Shown one piece after another: positions 17,259 to 26,209 of a stretch of DNA of 64,000 nt (the stretch's first letter is position 1; the number at the start of each line of letters is the position of its first letter). Position numbers and translations under genes: made by a program. Source of the DNA: Bacteroidales bacterium (lineage in GTDB: Bacteria; Bacteroidota; Bacteroidia; Bacteroidales; UBA10428); assembly GCA_016926235.1 (NCBI GenBank), contig JAFGOZ010000547.1, forward strand, positions 10,231 to 74,230. Reading direction: 5' to 3'. The notes beneath the pieces are model-generated. The model was given only the letters and a program-made list of their open reading frames with translations, made no database searches and was not told the DNA's origin.

Positions 17259-19316
17259 ATGGGACGCAGAAAACATAAAATAACCACAATATACAAGCAA
17301 CTCATCTACAATGTTGTTATTCCGGCAATTATTGCACTTCTCGCCTTGGGAATATTAAACTATGTAAATACAAAAAAATTACTTTCCGATTCAAATGAAA
17401 ATACTAAAAGTATTATTTTCAATGAAATAAAAAATATCCTCGAACTCCAGGACCTATCCCTCGAAATACTTGAAGAAAACCTTGATAAGAGAATGCACGA
17501 ACTTAGTTCCTCAATCGTGTTCACTTACTTGAATCAGATCAATAATCCTGAGGCTTGTGATTTGTATAAACTTCAGAAAGAATTAGGAATGGATCCTGAT
17601 ATGGAAGATATTTATATCATAAATAGTCAGGGCATTATTGTAAACACGACTTTCAAAGCTGATTCCGGATTAAATTTATTCTCCTTTGGTGAAGAGCACA
17701 AAAGAATGCTTCTCAATGTATTGAAAGGGAAAAAATTTGTGAGTGAGAGGTTTACTATTGAAGCCAGTACAAAACGATTGAAGAAATATACCTACCAACC
17801 AACAGTGGATGGTAATTACATTGTTGAGATTGGGATATATTCTGAAGAGGCCGATAAAATTATTGAATTTATTAAGAATCGCTTAAACACGCTTACATCC
17901 AAACAGGAAACAGTTCAGGAAGTTGATCTGTTCATTGGACAGGATAATCCATTTTCATTAAATAAACAAGCTGACATACAAGAACATCATCGTGAGACAC
18001 TTGCCAAAGTTTTTCTGGATAAAAAGGCTCGGTCTATTGAAGAAAAAGTCGATAAAAGGAAATTGGTATTTGATTACCTTTATATGGAAAGAGAAAATAC
18101 CGACCTTTATAAAGGATCTGTTATACGTATTACCTCTGATCGGACCAACGAAATAAAAACATTACGCGGTGAACTTTTTAAAGTTATAGGCATTTTTATT
18201 ACTGCACTTATCGGAGTTGTTTTTCTCCTTTACAAGAAAACGAAGGTAATCACAGACCCTATTAAAAAACTTGTAGATAGTGTAATTCGAATTTCAGGAG
18301 GCCATTTCAACGAACGAGTTGAATTATTAGGCAATAATGAAATAACAAAGCTTTCAGAAAAGTTCAATATTATGATTGAACAATTGGAAAGCTACTACAA
18401 TGAACTGGAACAAAAAGTAAAGGAAAGAACTGCAGAAATTGTACAACAAAAAGAAGAAATTGAGGCCCAAAGGGATACTTTGGAGGAACAGCGTAATATG
18501 CTTGCCGAAATAAATGAACATCTGCAAAAGGCATACAATGAGATTGACCAGCAGAAGAAACATATCACCGATAGCATTTACTATGCCCGCAGGATTCAAA
18601 ATGCAATACTTCCTCCTAAAGAATATGTGCAAGAATTATTACCAAATTCTTTTATTTTTTATAAACCAAAAGACATTGTAAGTGGTGACTTTTACTGGTT
18701 TATGAAAAAAGATGATAAAATAATGTTCGCTGCAGTAGACTGTACAGGACATGGTGTGCCTGGAGCTTTTATGTCCATTGTGGGTCACAATCAACTTAAC
18801 TATTCAGTTAATGTTAAAAATGCAAGCAAACCTTCGGATATACTGGATGAACTAAATCTGGGAGTAACTGGAACATTGAGGCAAACCCGGGGAAAATCCA
18901 ATGTAAAGGACGGCATGGACATCTCTTTATGTGTATACGAGACAAAAAAGAAGAGGATACAGTTTGCCGCAGCCTATCGCCCATTTATATTAATACGAGA
19001 TGATGAGATTATTGAAATAAAGGGTGACAAATTCCCAATTGGTGCATTTGTAGATGAAGAATTAAAGAATTTTGAGAACCATGAACTCGAAGTGAAAGAA
19101 GGAGACATGATCTATATGTTCTCAGATGGATATCCTGATCAGTTTGGAGGCGAAGATGGAGGAAAATTCCTGATTAAAAAGTTCAGACAATTATTGTTTG
19201 ACATTCATAAAAAACCAGTGGAAGAACAAAGAGTAATTCTTGAGGAATCTTTCTATGACTGGAAAGGTTCTCTTGAACAAGTAGATGATATCCTGGTTAT
19301 TGGAGTAAAGATATAG
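17259..19316 (+). CDS. Membrane PP2C/SpoIIE-type serine phosphatase with sensor and HAMP domains
   Basis: Signal-transduction phosphatase. Order: TM1 (about 13-35), a periplasmic sensor region (about 36-305), TM2 (about 308-328), HAMP (about 330-385), a coiled coil (about 375-440) and a SpoIIE/PP2C catalytic domain (about 445-685). Metal-ligand motifs are VSGDFYWF, AAVDCTGHGVPGAFMS, MFSDGYPDQFGG and the final VDDILVIGVKI. The ARRIQNAILPP segment before the domain is typical of RsbU-like proteins in this phylum. Likely targets are anti-anti-sigma-type proteins, but none lies in the window. It probably shares a transcript with the preceding carrier. Confidence 0.9.
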   Translation: MGRRKHKITTIYKQLIYNVVIPAIIALLALGILNYVNTKKLLSDSNENTKSIIFNEIKNILELQDLSLEILEENLDKRMHELSSSIVFTYLNQINNPEACDLYKLQKELGMDPDMEDIYIINSQGIIVNTTFKADSGLNLFSFGEEHKRMLLNVLKGKKFVSERFTIEASTKRLKKYTYQPTVDGNYIVEIGIYSEEADKIIEFIKNRLNTLTSKQETVQEVDLFIGQDNPFSLNKQADIQEHHRETLAKVFLDKKARSIEEKVDKRKLVFDYLYMERENTDLYKGSVIRITSDRTNEIKTLRGELFKVIGIFITALIGVVFLLYKKTKVITDPIKKLVDSVIRISGGHFNERVELLGNNEITKLSEKFNIMIEQLESYYNELEQKVKERTAEIVQQKEEIEAQRDTLEEQRNMLAEINEHLQKAYNEIDQQKKHITDSIYYARRIQNAILPPKEYVQELLPNSFIFYKPKDIVSGDFYWFMKKDDKIMFAAVDCTGHGVPGAFMSIVGHNQLNYSVNVKNASKPSDILDELNLGVTGTLRQTRGKSNVKDGMDISLCVYETKKKRIQFAAAYRPFILIRDDEIIEIKGDKFPIGAFVDEELKNFENHELEVKEGDMIYMFSDGYPDQFGGEDGGKFLIKKFRQLLFDIHKKPVEEQRVILEESFYDWKGSLEQVDDILVIGVKI

Positions 19317-19445
19317 GCTCCATTTTTTCGATCAATCTAAACCTGAAAAATCATAAAATATTGAACATGAACCGAAAAGTTTTTGTTAGAATAAATTTTT
19401 TTATCTAATATTTTTATAAATTGCATAAAATTACCAGAAATCCTG

Positions 19446-20834
19446 ATGAAAGAAGAATTTGATGCATATATACTATTTAATAAACCTGACGATGCGTCAA
19501 ATACCAGGCTTGTAGGCTGGGAAAATGATATCGTGAAACATCTTACGGTAATATTGCAAAGATTAAAAAAGAAAACCGCCGTAATAGATGCAAATATTAA
19601 CAACGATGAAGATAATAATATAACTTCAATTGCTTCACAATATGCATGTATTATCATACAGTCACCTGGAGCTATTGAAAATTTAGATCCAACGATTGCG
19701 ACTGAATTACTTTCCCAAAATAAAATAATTAAGCTTACAACATCATCTTCTACAGCGGAGAATACTTTACAGGATGCTCCAGAAATTATTCTTTATGACG
19801 TTAATTCTGATAAAAACAATCCAACACTCCTATCTGCATCATCTCCTGCCAACCAGGCGATATATTGGCAAAAACTTACTGACTTGGCTTATGAGGTTAA
19901 AAATATTATCGATTTGCAATCAAAAAAGCCATCAAATGAAAAACCAGGAATATTTCTGGCTGATACTTCAATTGATCAGCAATACAACCGTGATATTATC
20001 CAAAGGGAACTAAGTCAATACGGATTTCGGATATTCCCCGAAAAACCTTTGCCTTCAGAGTATGAAAAGCTTAAAGTAGAACTAAATTCAATTCTTGACA
20101 ATACCCGATTAAGTATACATATAATTGGAAATCAATATAATAACATATTGAAAGATGCAGATATTTCAAAAACGGAAGCCCAGAATAAAATTGCATCAGA
20201 ATACTACGAAAACAAGGTCAAAAAGAATTTGTCAAGACTTATTTGGATATCCCCAGAGTTAAAAATAAAAGATCCCCGGCAAGAAAAATTTATTGCCTCA
20301 CTATCGAAAGATCCCAAGGAACTATTTGGTGGAGAGATCATTCAAACACCATTGGAAGTCCTTAAAACAATTATTAACAGAAATCTAAGAGAGAATCAGA
20401 TTGACATTGCGAAAAAAGGACCACAAAAAAGTATATATATCATTCATGATATAAATGAACATGAATCCATTAAACCTCTGGTAAAAGAATTAGAGACTAC
20501 TTCGATTCATGTAATAACTTCATTAGCTGACAAGAAAGATGTAAATTCGGTTCAATTGCATAGACAAAACCTGGTAAATGCTGAAGGAGTCATAATCTAC
20601 TATAATTCTATTAATCCATTTTGGCTTTCCAGTAAACTCAGTGATATAATGAAAGCACCGGGGTATGGTAAGACCAGACCTTTTGCAGCGAAGGCAATTA
20701 TTTCAGGGAGCAAAGCCAAAAATATAAATATTAATACTAATTCAAATATACAGGTAATTGAGCAGAAAGATGAATCGTGGAAGAAAAACCTGGAATCATT
20801 TGTTAATCAAATACATACCATTAAGTATGAGTGA
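19446..20834 (+). CDS. Protein with three TIR-like units, partner of nSTAND NTPase
   Basis: A cytoplasmic protein of 462 residues with no signal peptide. Three alpha/beta units can be seen. Unit 1 (about 5-150) opens with FDAYILFNKPDD. Unit 2 (about 168-330) has GIFLADTSIDQQYNRDIIQ and TRLSIHIIGNQY, a motif seen in DUF4062/TIR-like proteins beside STAND ATPases. Unit 3 (about 345-460) has SIYIIHDINEHESIKPLVKE and GVIIYYNS. A TIR catalytic Glu could not be placed confidently in any unit, so they may be adaptors and not NADases. It overlaps the nSTAND gene by 8 bases. A 129-base AT-rich gap upstream may hold its promoter. Confidence 0.65.
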   Translation: MKEEFDAYILFNKPDDASNTRLVGWENDIVKHLTVILQRLKKKTAVIDANINNDEDNNITSIASQYACIIIQSPGAIENLDPTIATELLSQNKIIKLTTSSSTAENTLQDAPEIILYDVNSDKNNPTLLSASSPANQAIYWQKLTDLAYEVKNIIDLQSKKPSNEKPGIFLADTSIDQQYNRDIIQRELSQYGFRIFPEKPLPSEYEKLKVELNSILDNTRLSIHIIGNQYNNILKDADISKTEAQNKIASEYYENKVKKNLSRLIWISPELKIKDPRQEKFIASLSKDPKELFGGEIIQTPLEVLKTIINRNLRENQIDIAKKGPQKSIYIIHDINEHESIKPLVKELETTSIHVITSLADKKDVNSVQLHRQNLVNAEGVIIYYNSINPFWLSSKLSDIMKAPGYGKTRPFAAKAIISGSKAKNININTNSNIQVIEQKDESWKKNLESFVNQIHTIKYE

Positions 20835-23800
20835 AGCTCAAAAAAATAATATAGGCAAACAAATATTTAATCCTTTCCCTGGGTTAAGGCCATTTAGCAT
20901 AGAGGAAAGTCACCTTTTCTTTGGCCGCGAAGGACAAAGCGAGGAAGTTTTGCAATTACTTGCAGAAAATAGATTTGTTGCTGTTATCGGGGCTTCAGGA
21001 AGTGGTAAATCTTCATTAATGTACTGCGGTTTAGTACCTGTCTTATATGGTGGATTCATTGCCAATGCAGGATCAAACTGGAGAATAATAACAACACGCC
21101 CGGGAAACGATCCCATTGGCAACCTGGCAAAATCAATTTCCCAGGCTGAAGCAAGTGAAAACGCTGAAGATGAGAGTATTCGCATCAATATTACTACTTC
21201 TATTGTAAGAAGAAGTTCTTTGGGATTGGTAGACGCAATCAGCCAGATGGAAAGAGAAGAAAGTGAGAACATACTTCTTATGGTTGACCAGTTTGAGGAA
21301 CTTTTCAGGTTTAAAAAGAGCAGAAGTGATACCAGTAGTGTTAATGAATCTGAAGCATTTGTCAAACTACTGGTTGAAGCGGTTGAACAAACAGAACTAC
21401 CAATCTACATAATCCTTACAATGCGTTCGGATTTTATAGGAGAATGCTCTCAGTTCCAGGAATTAACCCAACTTATTAATGACAGTAACTACCTTATCCC
21501 CCAGATGACCCGTGAAGATTTCAGAAAGGCTATTTTAGGACCTGTAGCCGTTGGAGGTGGTACAATTGATCCTTATCTGGTTCAACAGCTTTTGAATGAT
21601 GTTGGAGATAATCCCGATCAGTTACCTATACTACAGCATGCCCTAATGCGTACATGGGATTACTGGATGCAACAAGGAGATACTGAAAGACCCCTGATGA
21701 TGGCAGATTATGAAGCTATCGGAACAATGGAAAAAGCCCTATCAGAACATGCCAATGAAGCCTTTGATGAACTGACTGAAAAAGGGAAAATTGTTTGTGA
21801 AACATTATTTAAAACCTTAACTGAAAAAGGTGCTGACAACCGAGGGGTAAGACATCCTTCAAAGGTAATTAACATTGCTCAAATAGCAAAAGCTACCGAA
21901 GCCGAAGTAATTGATGTTGCTGATAAATTTAGGGCTGCAGGACGTTCATTTATATCACCGGCGGCAAATATTCAACTTAATAACGAAAGTGTTATTGACC
22001 TTTCCCATGAAAGTTTAATGCGCATTTGGAATAAGCTAAGACTTTGGGTTGAAGAAGAAGCACAGGCTGTTCAAATGTATACACGGCTTGCTGAGGCTGC
22101 AGGATTATACCAGTTAGGTAAAACCAGTCTGTGGCGTCCTCCTGACCTGCAACTGGCACTAAACTGGAAAGAAAAACAGAAACCAACATTGGAATGGGCT
22201 CAAAGATACCATCCGGCATTTGAACGTGCTATGGTATATCTTGATACAAGTGAGAAAGAGTTTATTATAGAGGAAGAAAACAAAATAAGGTTGCAAAGAA
22301 GAAGACTTAAAATAGCCCGTATCTTCTCCGTTGTATTAGGCTCTTTGGCAATTGTAGCTCTTGCAATGATGCTGTATGCCAACCAGCAAAAGGCAAAAGC
22401 AGTTGAAAGTAACCGAAGAGAAGCCGAACAACGACAAAAAGCCGAAGAGCAAACTAAATTTGCCGAACAACAAAAACAAGAAGCTGACAAACAAAGAGTG
22501 ATTGCAGAAGAAAAAAGTAATGAAGCAGAAAAACAAAGAAAGAATGCAGAAAAAAACCTCGAGCTGGCAAAGTTGCAGGAACAGAAAGCTATAAGCAACC
22601 TGGAACTTGCTAAAACAAATGAAACCAAAGCAAAACAGAACGCTGAGACAGCCAGGAGGAATGCGGAAGAAGCACAACGCAATGCTGAAGAAGCTAAGAA
22701 AAATGCCGAAGAAGCGTATAAGAGAAGAATGCTCTCCATAGCTCAATCAATGGCTGTTAAGTCAGTACAGATCGAAAACGATAAAAACCTGCAGGGATTG
22801 ATCGCCTATCAGGCTTATCTTTTTAATAACCAGTTTGAAGGTTTAAAACACCATCCAGATGTGTATCTTGGACTATACTATGCTTTAAAAGCTCTTAAAA
22901 ATCCTTTATATAACGTGTATCGGGGTCATACTGATGCTGTTCAGGCAGTGGCTTTTTCTCCCATTCAAAACACTGTATTTTATAGTGCTGGAAGTGATGG
23001 AAAACTTCTAAAGTGGGATATCTCAGACAACCAAAATACCTATACAACCATTGCGGAAAATAACCGGGCTAATCGTGTTTTAGCAATTAGTCCTGACGGG
23101 AAAACCCTGGCTCTTGGAACAGATGGATTAGGTATACAGATATATAATTTACAAAACAACCTGATACTGGATACTCTGAATGGCCATGAAAATAAAATAA
23201 GGGCTTTGGCCTTTCTACCCGATAACCAAACACTTATTTCTGCCGGCGTAGACAATTCCATACTCGTCTGGAACTTAAAAACCAAAAAAAATACATCAAT
23301 ATCTACTGGCGAATCAAGAGTTTTATGTCTCTCTTCGAATAAAAAAGGAACTTATATTGCCGGAGGAACAAAAGATGGAAAAATTATTCTTTGGGATGTA
23401 AAAAACAATTATACTCCATCAACATTTTACAACGAAAAAGATAATTCCGTATTTGCTATATCATTTAATCAACAAGGAGACCGAATTACTGCGGGTGACT
23501 TAAAAGGAGATATTAAAATTTGGAACTTAACTGATAAAAAATTAATAACCACTCTCACCGATCACAATGCCCGTATTAATGATCTGGAATTTAGCAACGA
23601 TGACAAATATATAGGTTCTGTAAGTATGGACGGTACTGCGCGTATATGGGATGCTACAGACCTCAACAGTCAACCCGTTGTATTGTCAGACAATGAAGGT
23701 TTTATTTTTGCAATTGCCTTTAGCCCGAATAGTGACTACTTTGTGTCTGGTAGTACTGAAGAAGACAGGCTAATAGTCAGACCTGCAAAAGCAAGTTCAC

Positions 23801-23907
23801 TTGCAGCTGATTATTGCAAGTTAATTGACAGAAACCTTTCCAATGAAGAGTGGAATACATACGTAGGGGAAGATATAACATATGAAAAAACTTGTAAAGA
23901 ATACTAA
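20827..23907 (+). CDS. Membrane nSTAND1 NTPase with coiled coil and WD40 repeats
   Basis: Order: nSTAND1 entry motif FPGLRPFSIEESHLFFGRE (about 17-35), Walker A IGASGSGKSS (about 54-63), Walker B ILLMVDQFEELF (about 149-160), winged-helix/sensor region to about 480, a single TM (about 493-520), a Gln/Glu/Lys/Ala-rich coiled coil (about 520-640), and about seven WD40 units (about 698-1000; for example GHTDAVQAVAFSP and LVWNLKT). The ATG at 20827 is preferred over an earlier in-frame ATG because the nSTAND motif starts directly after it. The TM would put the NTPase in the cytoplasm and the WD40 propeller in the periplasm. STAND proteins are signal-gated switches in defence and signalling; which applies here is unknown. 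Confidence 0.85.
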   Translation: MSEAQKNNIGKQIFNPFPGLRPFSIEESHLFFGREGQSEEVLQLLAENRFVAVIGASGSGKSSLMYCGLVPVLYGGFIANAGSNWRIITTRPGNDPIGNLAKSISQAEASENAEDESIRINITTSIVRRSSLGLVDAISQMEREESENILLMVDQFEELFRFKKSRSDTSSVNESEAFVKLLVEAVEQTELPIYIILTMRSDFIGECSQFQELTQLINDSNYLIPQMTREDFRKAILGPVAVGGGTIDPYLVQQLLNDVGDNPDQLPILQHALMRTWDYWMQQGDTERPLMMADYEAIGTMEKALSEHANEAFDELTEKGKIVCETLFKTLTEKGADNRGVRHPSKVINIAQIAKATEAEVIDVADKFRAAGRSFISPAANIQLNNESVIDLSHESLMRIWNKLRLWVEEEAQAVQMYTRLAEAAGLYQLGKTSLWRPPDLQLALNWKEKQKPTLEWAQRYHPAFERAMVYLDTSEKEFIIEEENKIRLQRRRLKIARIFSVVLGSLAIVALAMMLYANQQKAKAVESNRREAEQRQKAEEQTKFAEQQKQEADKQRVIAEEKSNEAEKQRKNAEKNLELAKLQEQKAISNLELAKTNETKAKQNAETARRNAEEAQRNAEEAKKNAEEAYKRRMLSIAQSMAVKSVQIENDKNLQGLIAYQAYLFNNQFEGLKHHPDVYLGLYYALKALKNPLYNVYRGHTDAVQAVAFSPIQNTVFYSAGSDGKLLKWDISDNQNTYTTIAENNRANRVLAISPDGKTLALGTDGLGIQIYNLQNNLILDTLNGHENKIRALAFLPDNQTLISAGVDNSILVWNLKTKKNTSISTGESRVLCLSSNKKGTYIAGGTKDGKIILWDVKNNYTPSTFYNEKDNSVFAISFNQQGDRITAGDLKGDIKIWNLTDKKLITTLTDHNARINDLEFSNDDKYIGSVSMDGTARIWDATDLNSQPVVLSDNEGFIFAIAFSPNSDYFVSGSTEEDRLIVRPAKASSLAADYCKLIDRNLSNEEWNTYVGEDITYEKTCKEY

Positions 23908-23922
23908 TTTCAAAAACAAGAA

Positions 23923-24957
23923 ATGAATAAAATACTAGGTATAACCTTTATCTTCATTGCAAGCATTGCGATGAAAGGCTTTGCACAAGAAGATGAATGT
24001 GCTTTTAAGCTCAGGGAAGCCGAAAAGCTTTATCAACAGGGCTTAATTGAAGAAATACCCGAACTTATTGGCAACTGCCTGGAAAATGGTTTCAGCAAAG
24101 AAGACAAGCTTCAGGCTTATAAGTTACTCATCCTGACCTATCTGTTTGAAGATGAAGTGCAAAATGCAGAGACAGCGATGTATAATTTTATAAAAAAATA
24201 TCCCGAATATGAGATCACTCCTACAGATCCTCAGGATTTTGTGTATTTATATGAATCATACAAAGCTATCCCTATTGTTTCCATAGGTGCTGTTATGGGT
24301 GGTACTTTCTCGATAGCAAACATTAAGGAACCTTATGGCACTAATGACTTGAATCGAGAGCTGGGATCATATAACCAATCAGGAATGGCATTACAATTTG
24401 GATTAAAATTCAATGTCTTTGTGTATGATAATATTGAATTTAATTCTGAAATATTATATACCCAGAATAAATTTGAATTCTACGATGAAAACTTTCTTGG
24501 TATACATACCCTTAGTTTTGACGAAACTCAAACCAGACTGGATATTCCTTTATCGATAACCTATGACTTCGACCTGAAAATAAAAATTAAACCTTTTGTT
24601 CGGTGTGGTATGAATGTAGGCTTTTTGCTGACAGATTATGTACTTGCATCAGACCTATACAATGATAAAAGCCTGGAAGCTATAACCGGCGCTGACTTTG
24701 ACGTTTTACATCAACGTAAGAGCACTAATTATTGGGGGATTATTGGTACAGGAGTTAAATATAAAATTGCCAGGGGATACTTAATTTATGATATGCAATA
24801 TAATATTGGCTTATCAAACCAGGTAGTACCTGATAAAAGATATAGTAATCCTGATGAATTATTTTATTACAAGTACATTAGCAATGATTTCGTGTTAAGC
24901 AATTTTAATATGCGTATAGGTTATGTTTATTCATTCTATAAACCAACTAAAAAATAA
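23923..24957 (+). CDS. Outer-membrane beta-barrel protein
   Basis: A protein of 344 residues. The signal peptide (about 1-21) ends in GFAQ. A small helical N-terminal region (about 22-115) resembles a TPR-like or plug segment: CAFKLREAEKLYQQGLIEE, then YPEYEITPTDPQDFVYLYES. A barrel of alternating amphipathic strands follows (about 120-344), with an aromatic-rich end (IGYVYSFYK). The barrel resembles the PorT/OMP_b-brl_2 class. It lies 15 bases after the nSTAND gene and 3 bases before the lipoprotein gene, so it is probably in the same transcript. Confidence 0.75.
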   Translation: MNKILGITFIFIASIAMKGFAQEDECAFKLREAEKLYQQGLIEEIPELIGNCLENGFSKEDKLQAYKLLILTYLFEDEVQNAETAMYNFIKKYPEYEITPTDPQDFVYLYESYKAIPIVSIGAVMGGTFSIANIKEPYGTNDLNRELGSYNQSGMALQFGLKFNVFVYDNIEFNSEILYTQNKFEFYDENFLGIHTLSFDETQTRLDIPLSITYDFDLKIKIKPFVRCGMNVGFLLTDYVLASDLYNDKSLEAITGADFDVLHQRKSTNYWGIIGTGVKYKIARGYLIYDMQYNIGLSNQVVPDKRYSNPDELFYYKYISNDFVLSNFNMRIGYVYSFYKPTKK

Positions 24958-24960
24958 TTG

Positions 24961-26148
24961 ATGAAAAGAAAATGTACCCTATTCATAATCTTTCTTAGTT
25001 CAATACTTCTGCATTATTCATGTGATAAGACAGATATAAGTGATATCCAAAGCGAATCATTTGTAAAATTCTTTGGCGGTTCCGGTTCAGATAAAGCCTC
25101 CGGCCTGTTACAGATGCCTGATGGAGGATATGCAATAATCGGTTCAATTGAAACATCAGATAATGGATATGATATTTACTTAATTAGAACAGATAAGTTT
25201 GGAAACCAATTATGGGAACCCAAAATTTGGGGAGATTCTCTTGATGATACTGGCTATGATATTGAAATGGATAATGATGGAAACCTTCTTTTGCTAGGAT
25301 CTGTAACTAATCCCACACAATCCGGTTCAACCGAAAAAGATGCCCTGCTGATAAAAGTAAACAACGAAGATGGTCAGACTTTATGGACCAGGAAAATTGG
25401 AAGTACATTTGATGAAGAAGCTTACGACCTATTAATAACTGAAAGCGGGGATTATCTGCTTGGTGGATATAGTAGTGATGGTAATGATAAGTATACATGG
25501 ATGGTAAAAATTCAAGGTGAATATGTGCGGACCAAAAGATTAGGATTTGAATCATTAAATGAAGAAATTATTTCTATTACTGAACTTAATGATGGCAATG
25601 GATATTTGACCATCGGAAACAGAATTTCTGGTAGCGAATCTGATATTTTACCCAGAATCTTTGGCCCAGACTTAAGCTATTATTCGGGTGACGCATATCA
25701 AAGGACTGGTAAAGATGAGGTAGGCAATTTAATAAATGACAATAATAACTTTATAACTTTAAGCAGTAGTAAAAATATAACCTCAAATAAAAGCATAATA
25801 CTTCTTTCAACATTGTCTATAGATGATGATTTTCCTATAATCTCAACAATGAAAGAAATTGAGTCCCCTGAATCTGAACTCTACGGTAAATATATATACG
25901 CAATATCCTCTGGCGGATATGCCATTATAGGTTCCATTATTACGGCAGGTAACGAGGACATATATTTACTGATAACCGATAGCCAGGGAAACACTGTTAC
26001 CTCAAATACATTTGGAGGTACAGGGACTCAGGTAGGAATTAAAATAGAACAAACCGCTGACGGAGGGTTTATTATACTTGGCACAAATACTTTTGACAGA
26101 AATAGTATGATAACCCTGATTAAAACTAAACCAGACGGCAGTCTGTAA
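24961..26148 (+). CDS. Lipoprotein with beta-propeller-like repeats
   Basis: A protein of 395 residues. The signal ends in a lipobox (LHYSC, Cys at about 21). The body is made of repeats of the type FGGSGSDKASGLLQMPDGGY-AIIGS, found at least four times (also DEEAYDLLITESGDYLLGG and FGGTGTQVGIKIEQTADGG). This resembles the Bacteroidota lipoproteins and T9SS proteins carrying delta-60-like propeller repeats. The frame opens at a TTG (24958), but the adjacent ATG at 24961 is taken. The function is unknown; surface exposure is likely. Confidence 0.75.
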   Translation: MKRKCTLFIIFLSSILLHYSCDKTDISDIQSESFVKFFGGSGSDKASGLLQMPDGGYAIIGSIETSDNGYDIYLIRTDKFGNQLWEPKIWGDSLDDTGYDIEMDNDGNLLLLGSVTNPTQSGSTEKDALLIKVNNEDGQTLWTRKIGSTFDEEAYDLLITESGDYLLGGYSSDGNDKYTWMVKIQGEYVRTKRLGFESLNEEIISITELNDGNGYLTIGNRISGSESDILPRIFGPDLSYYSGDAYQRTGKDEVGNLINDNNNFITLSSSKNITSNKSIILLSTLSIDDDFPIISTMKEIESPESELYGKYIYAISSGGYAIIGSIITAGNEDIYLLITDSQGNTVTSNTFGGTGTQVGIKIEQTADGGFIILGTNTFDRNSMITLIKTKPDGSL

Positions 26149-26209
26149 CATAATAATTAAGTATTTGACGTATCAAAGAATGCCTCAAATAAATAAAGCA
26201 AATTCTATT

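Noticed and set aside
22200..22746. Two minus-strand ORFs rich in Cys, Ser, Phe and Leu
   Set aside because: They are the antisense of the Glu/Lys/Gln-rich coiled coil in the nSTAND protein, which gives such composition automatically.
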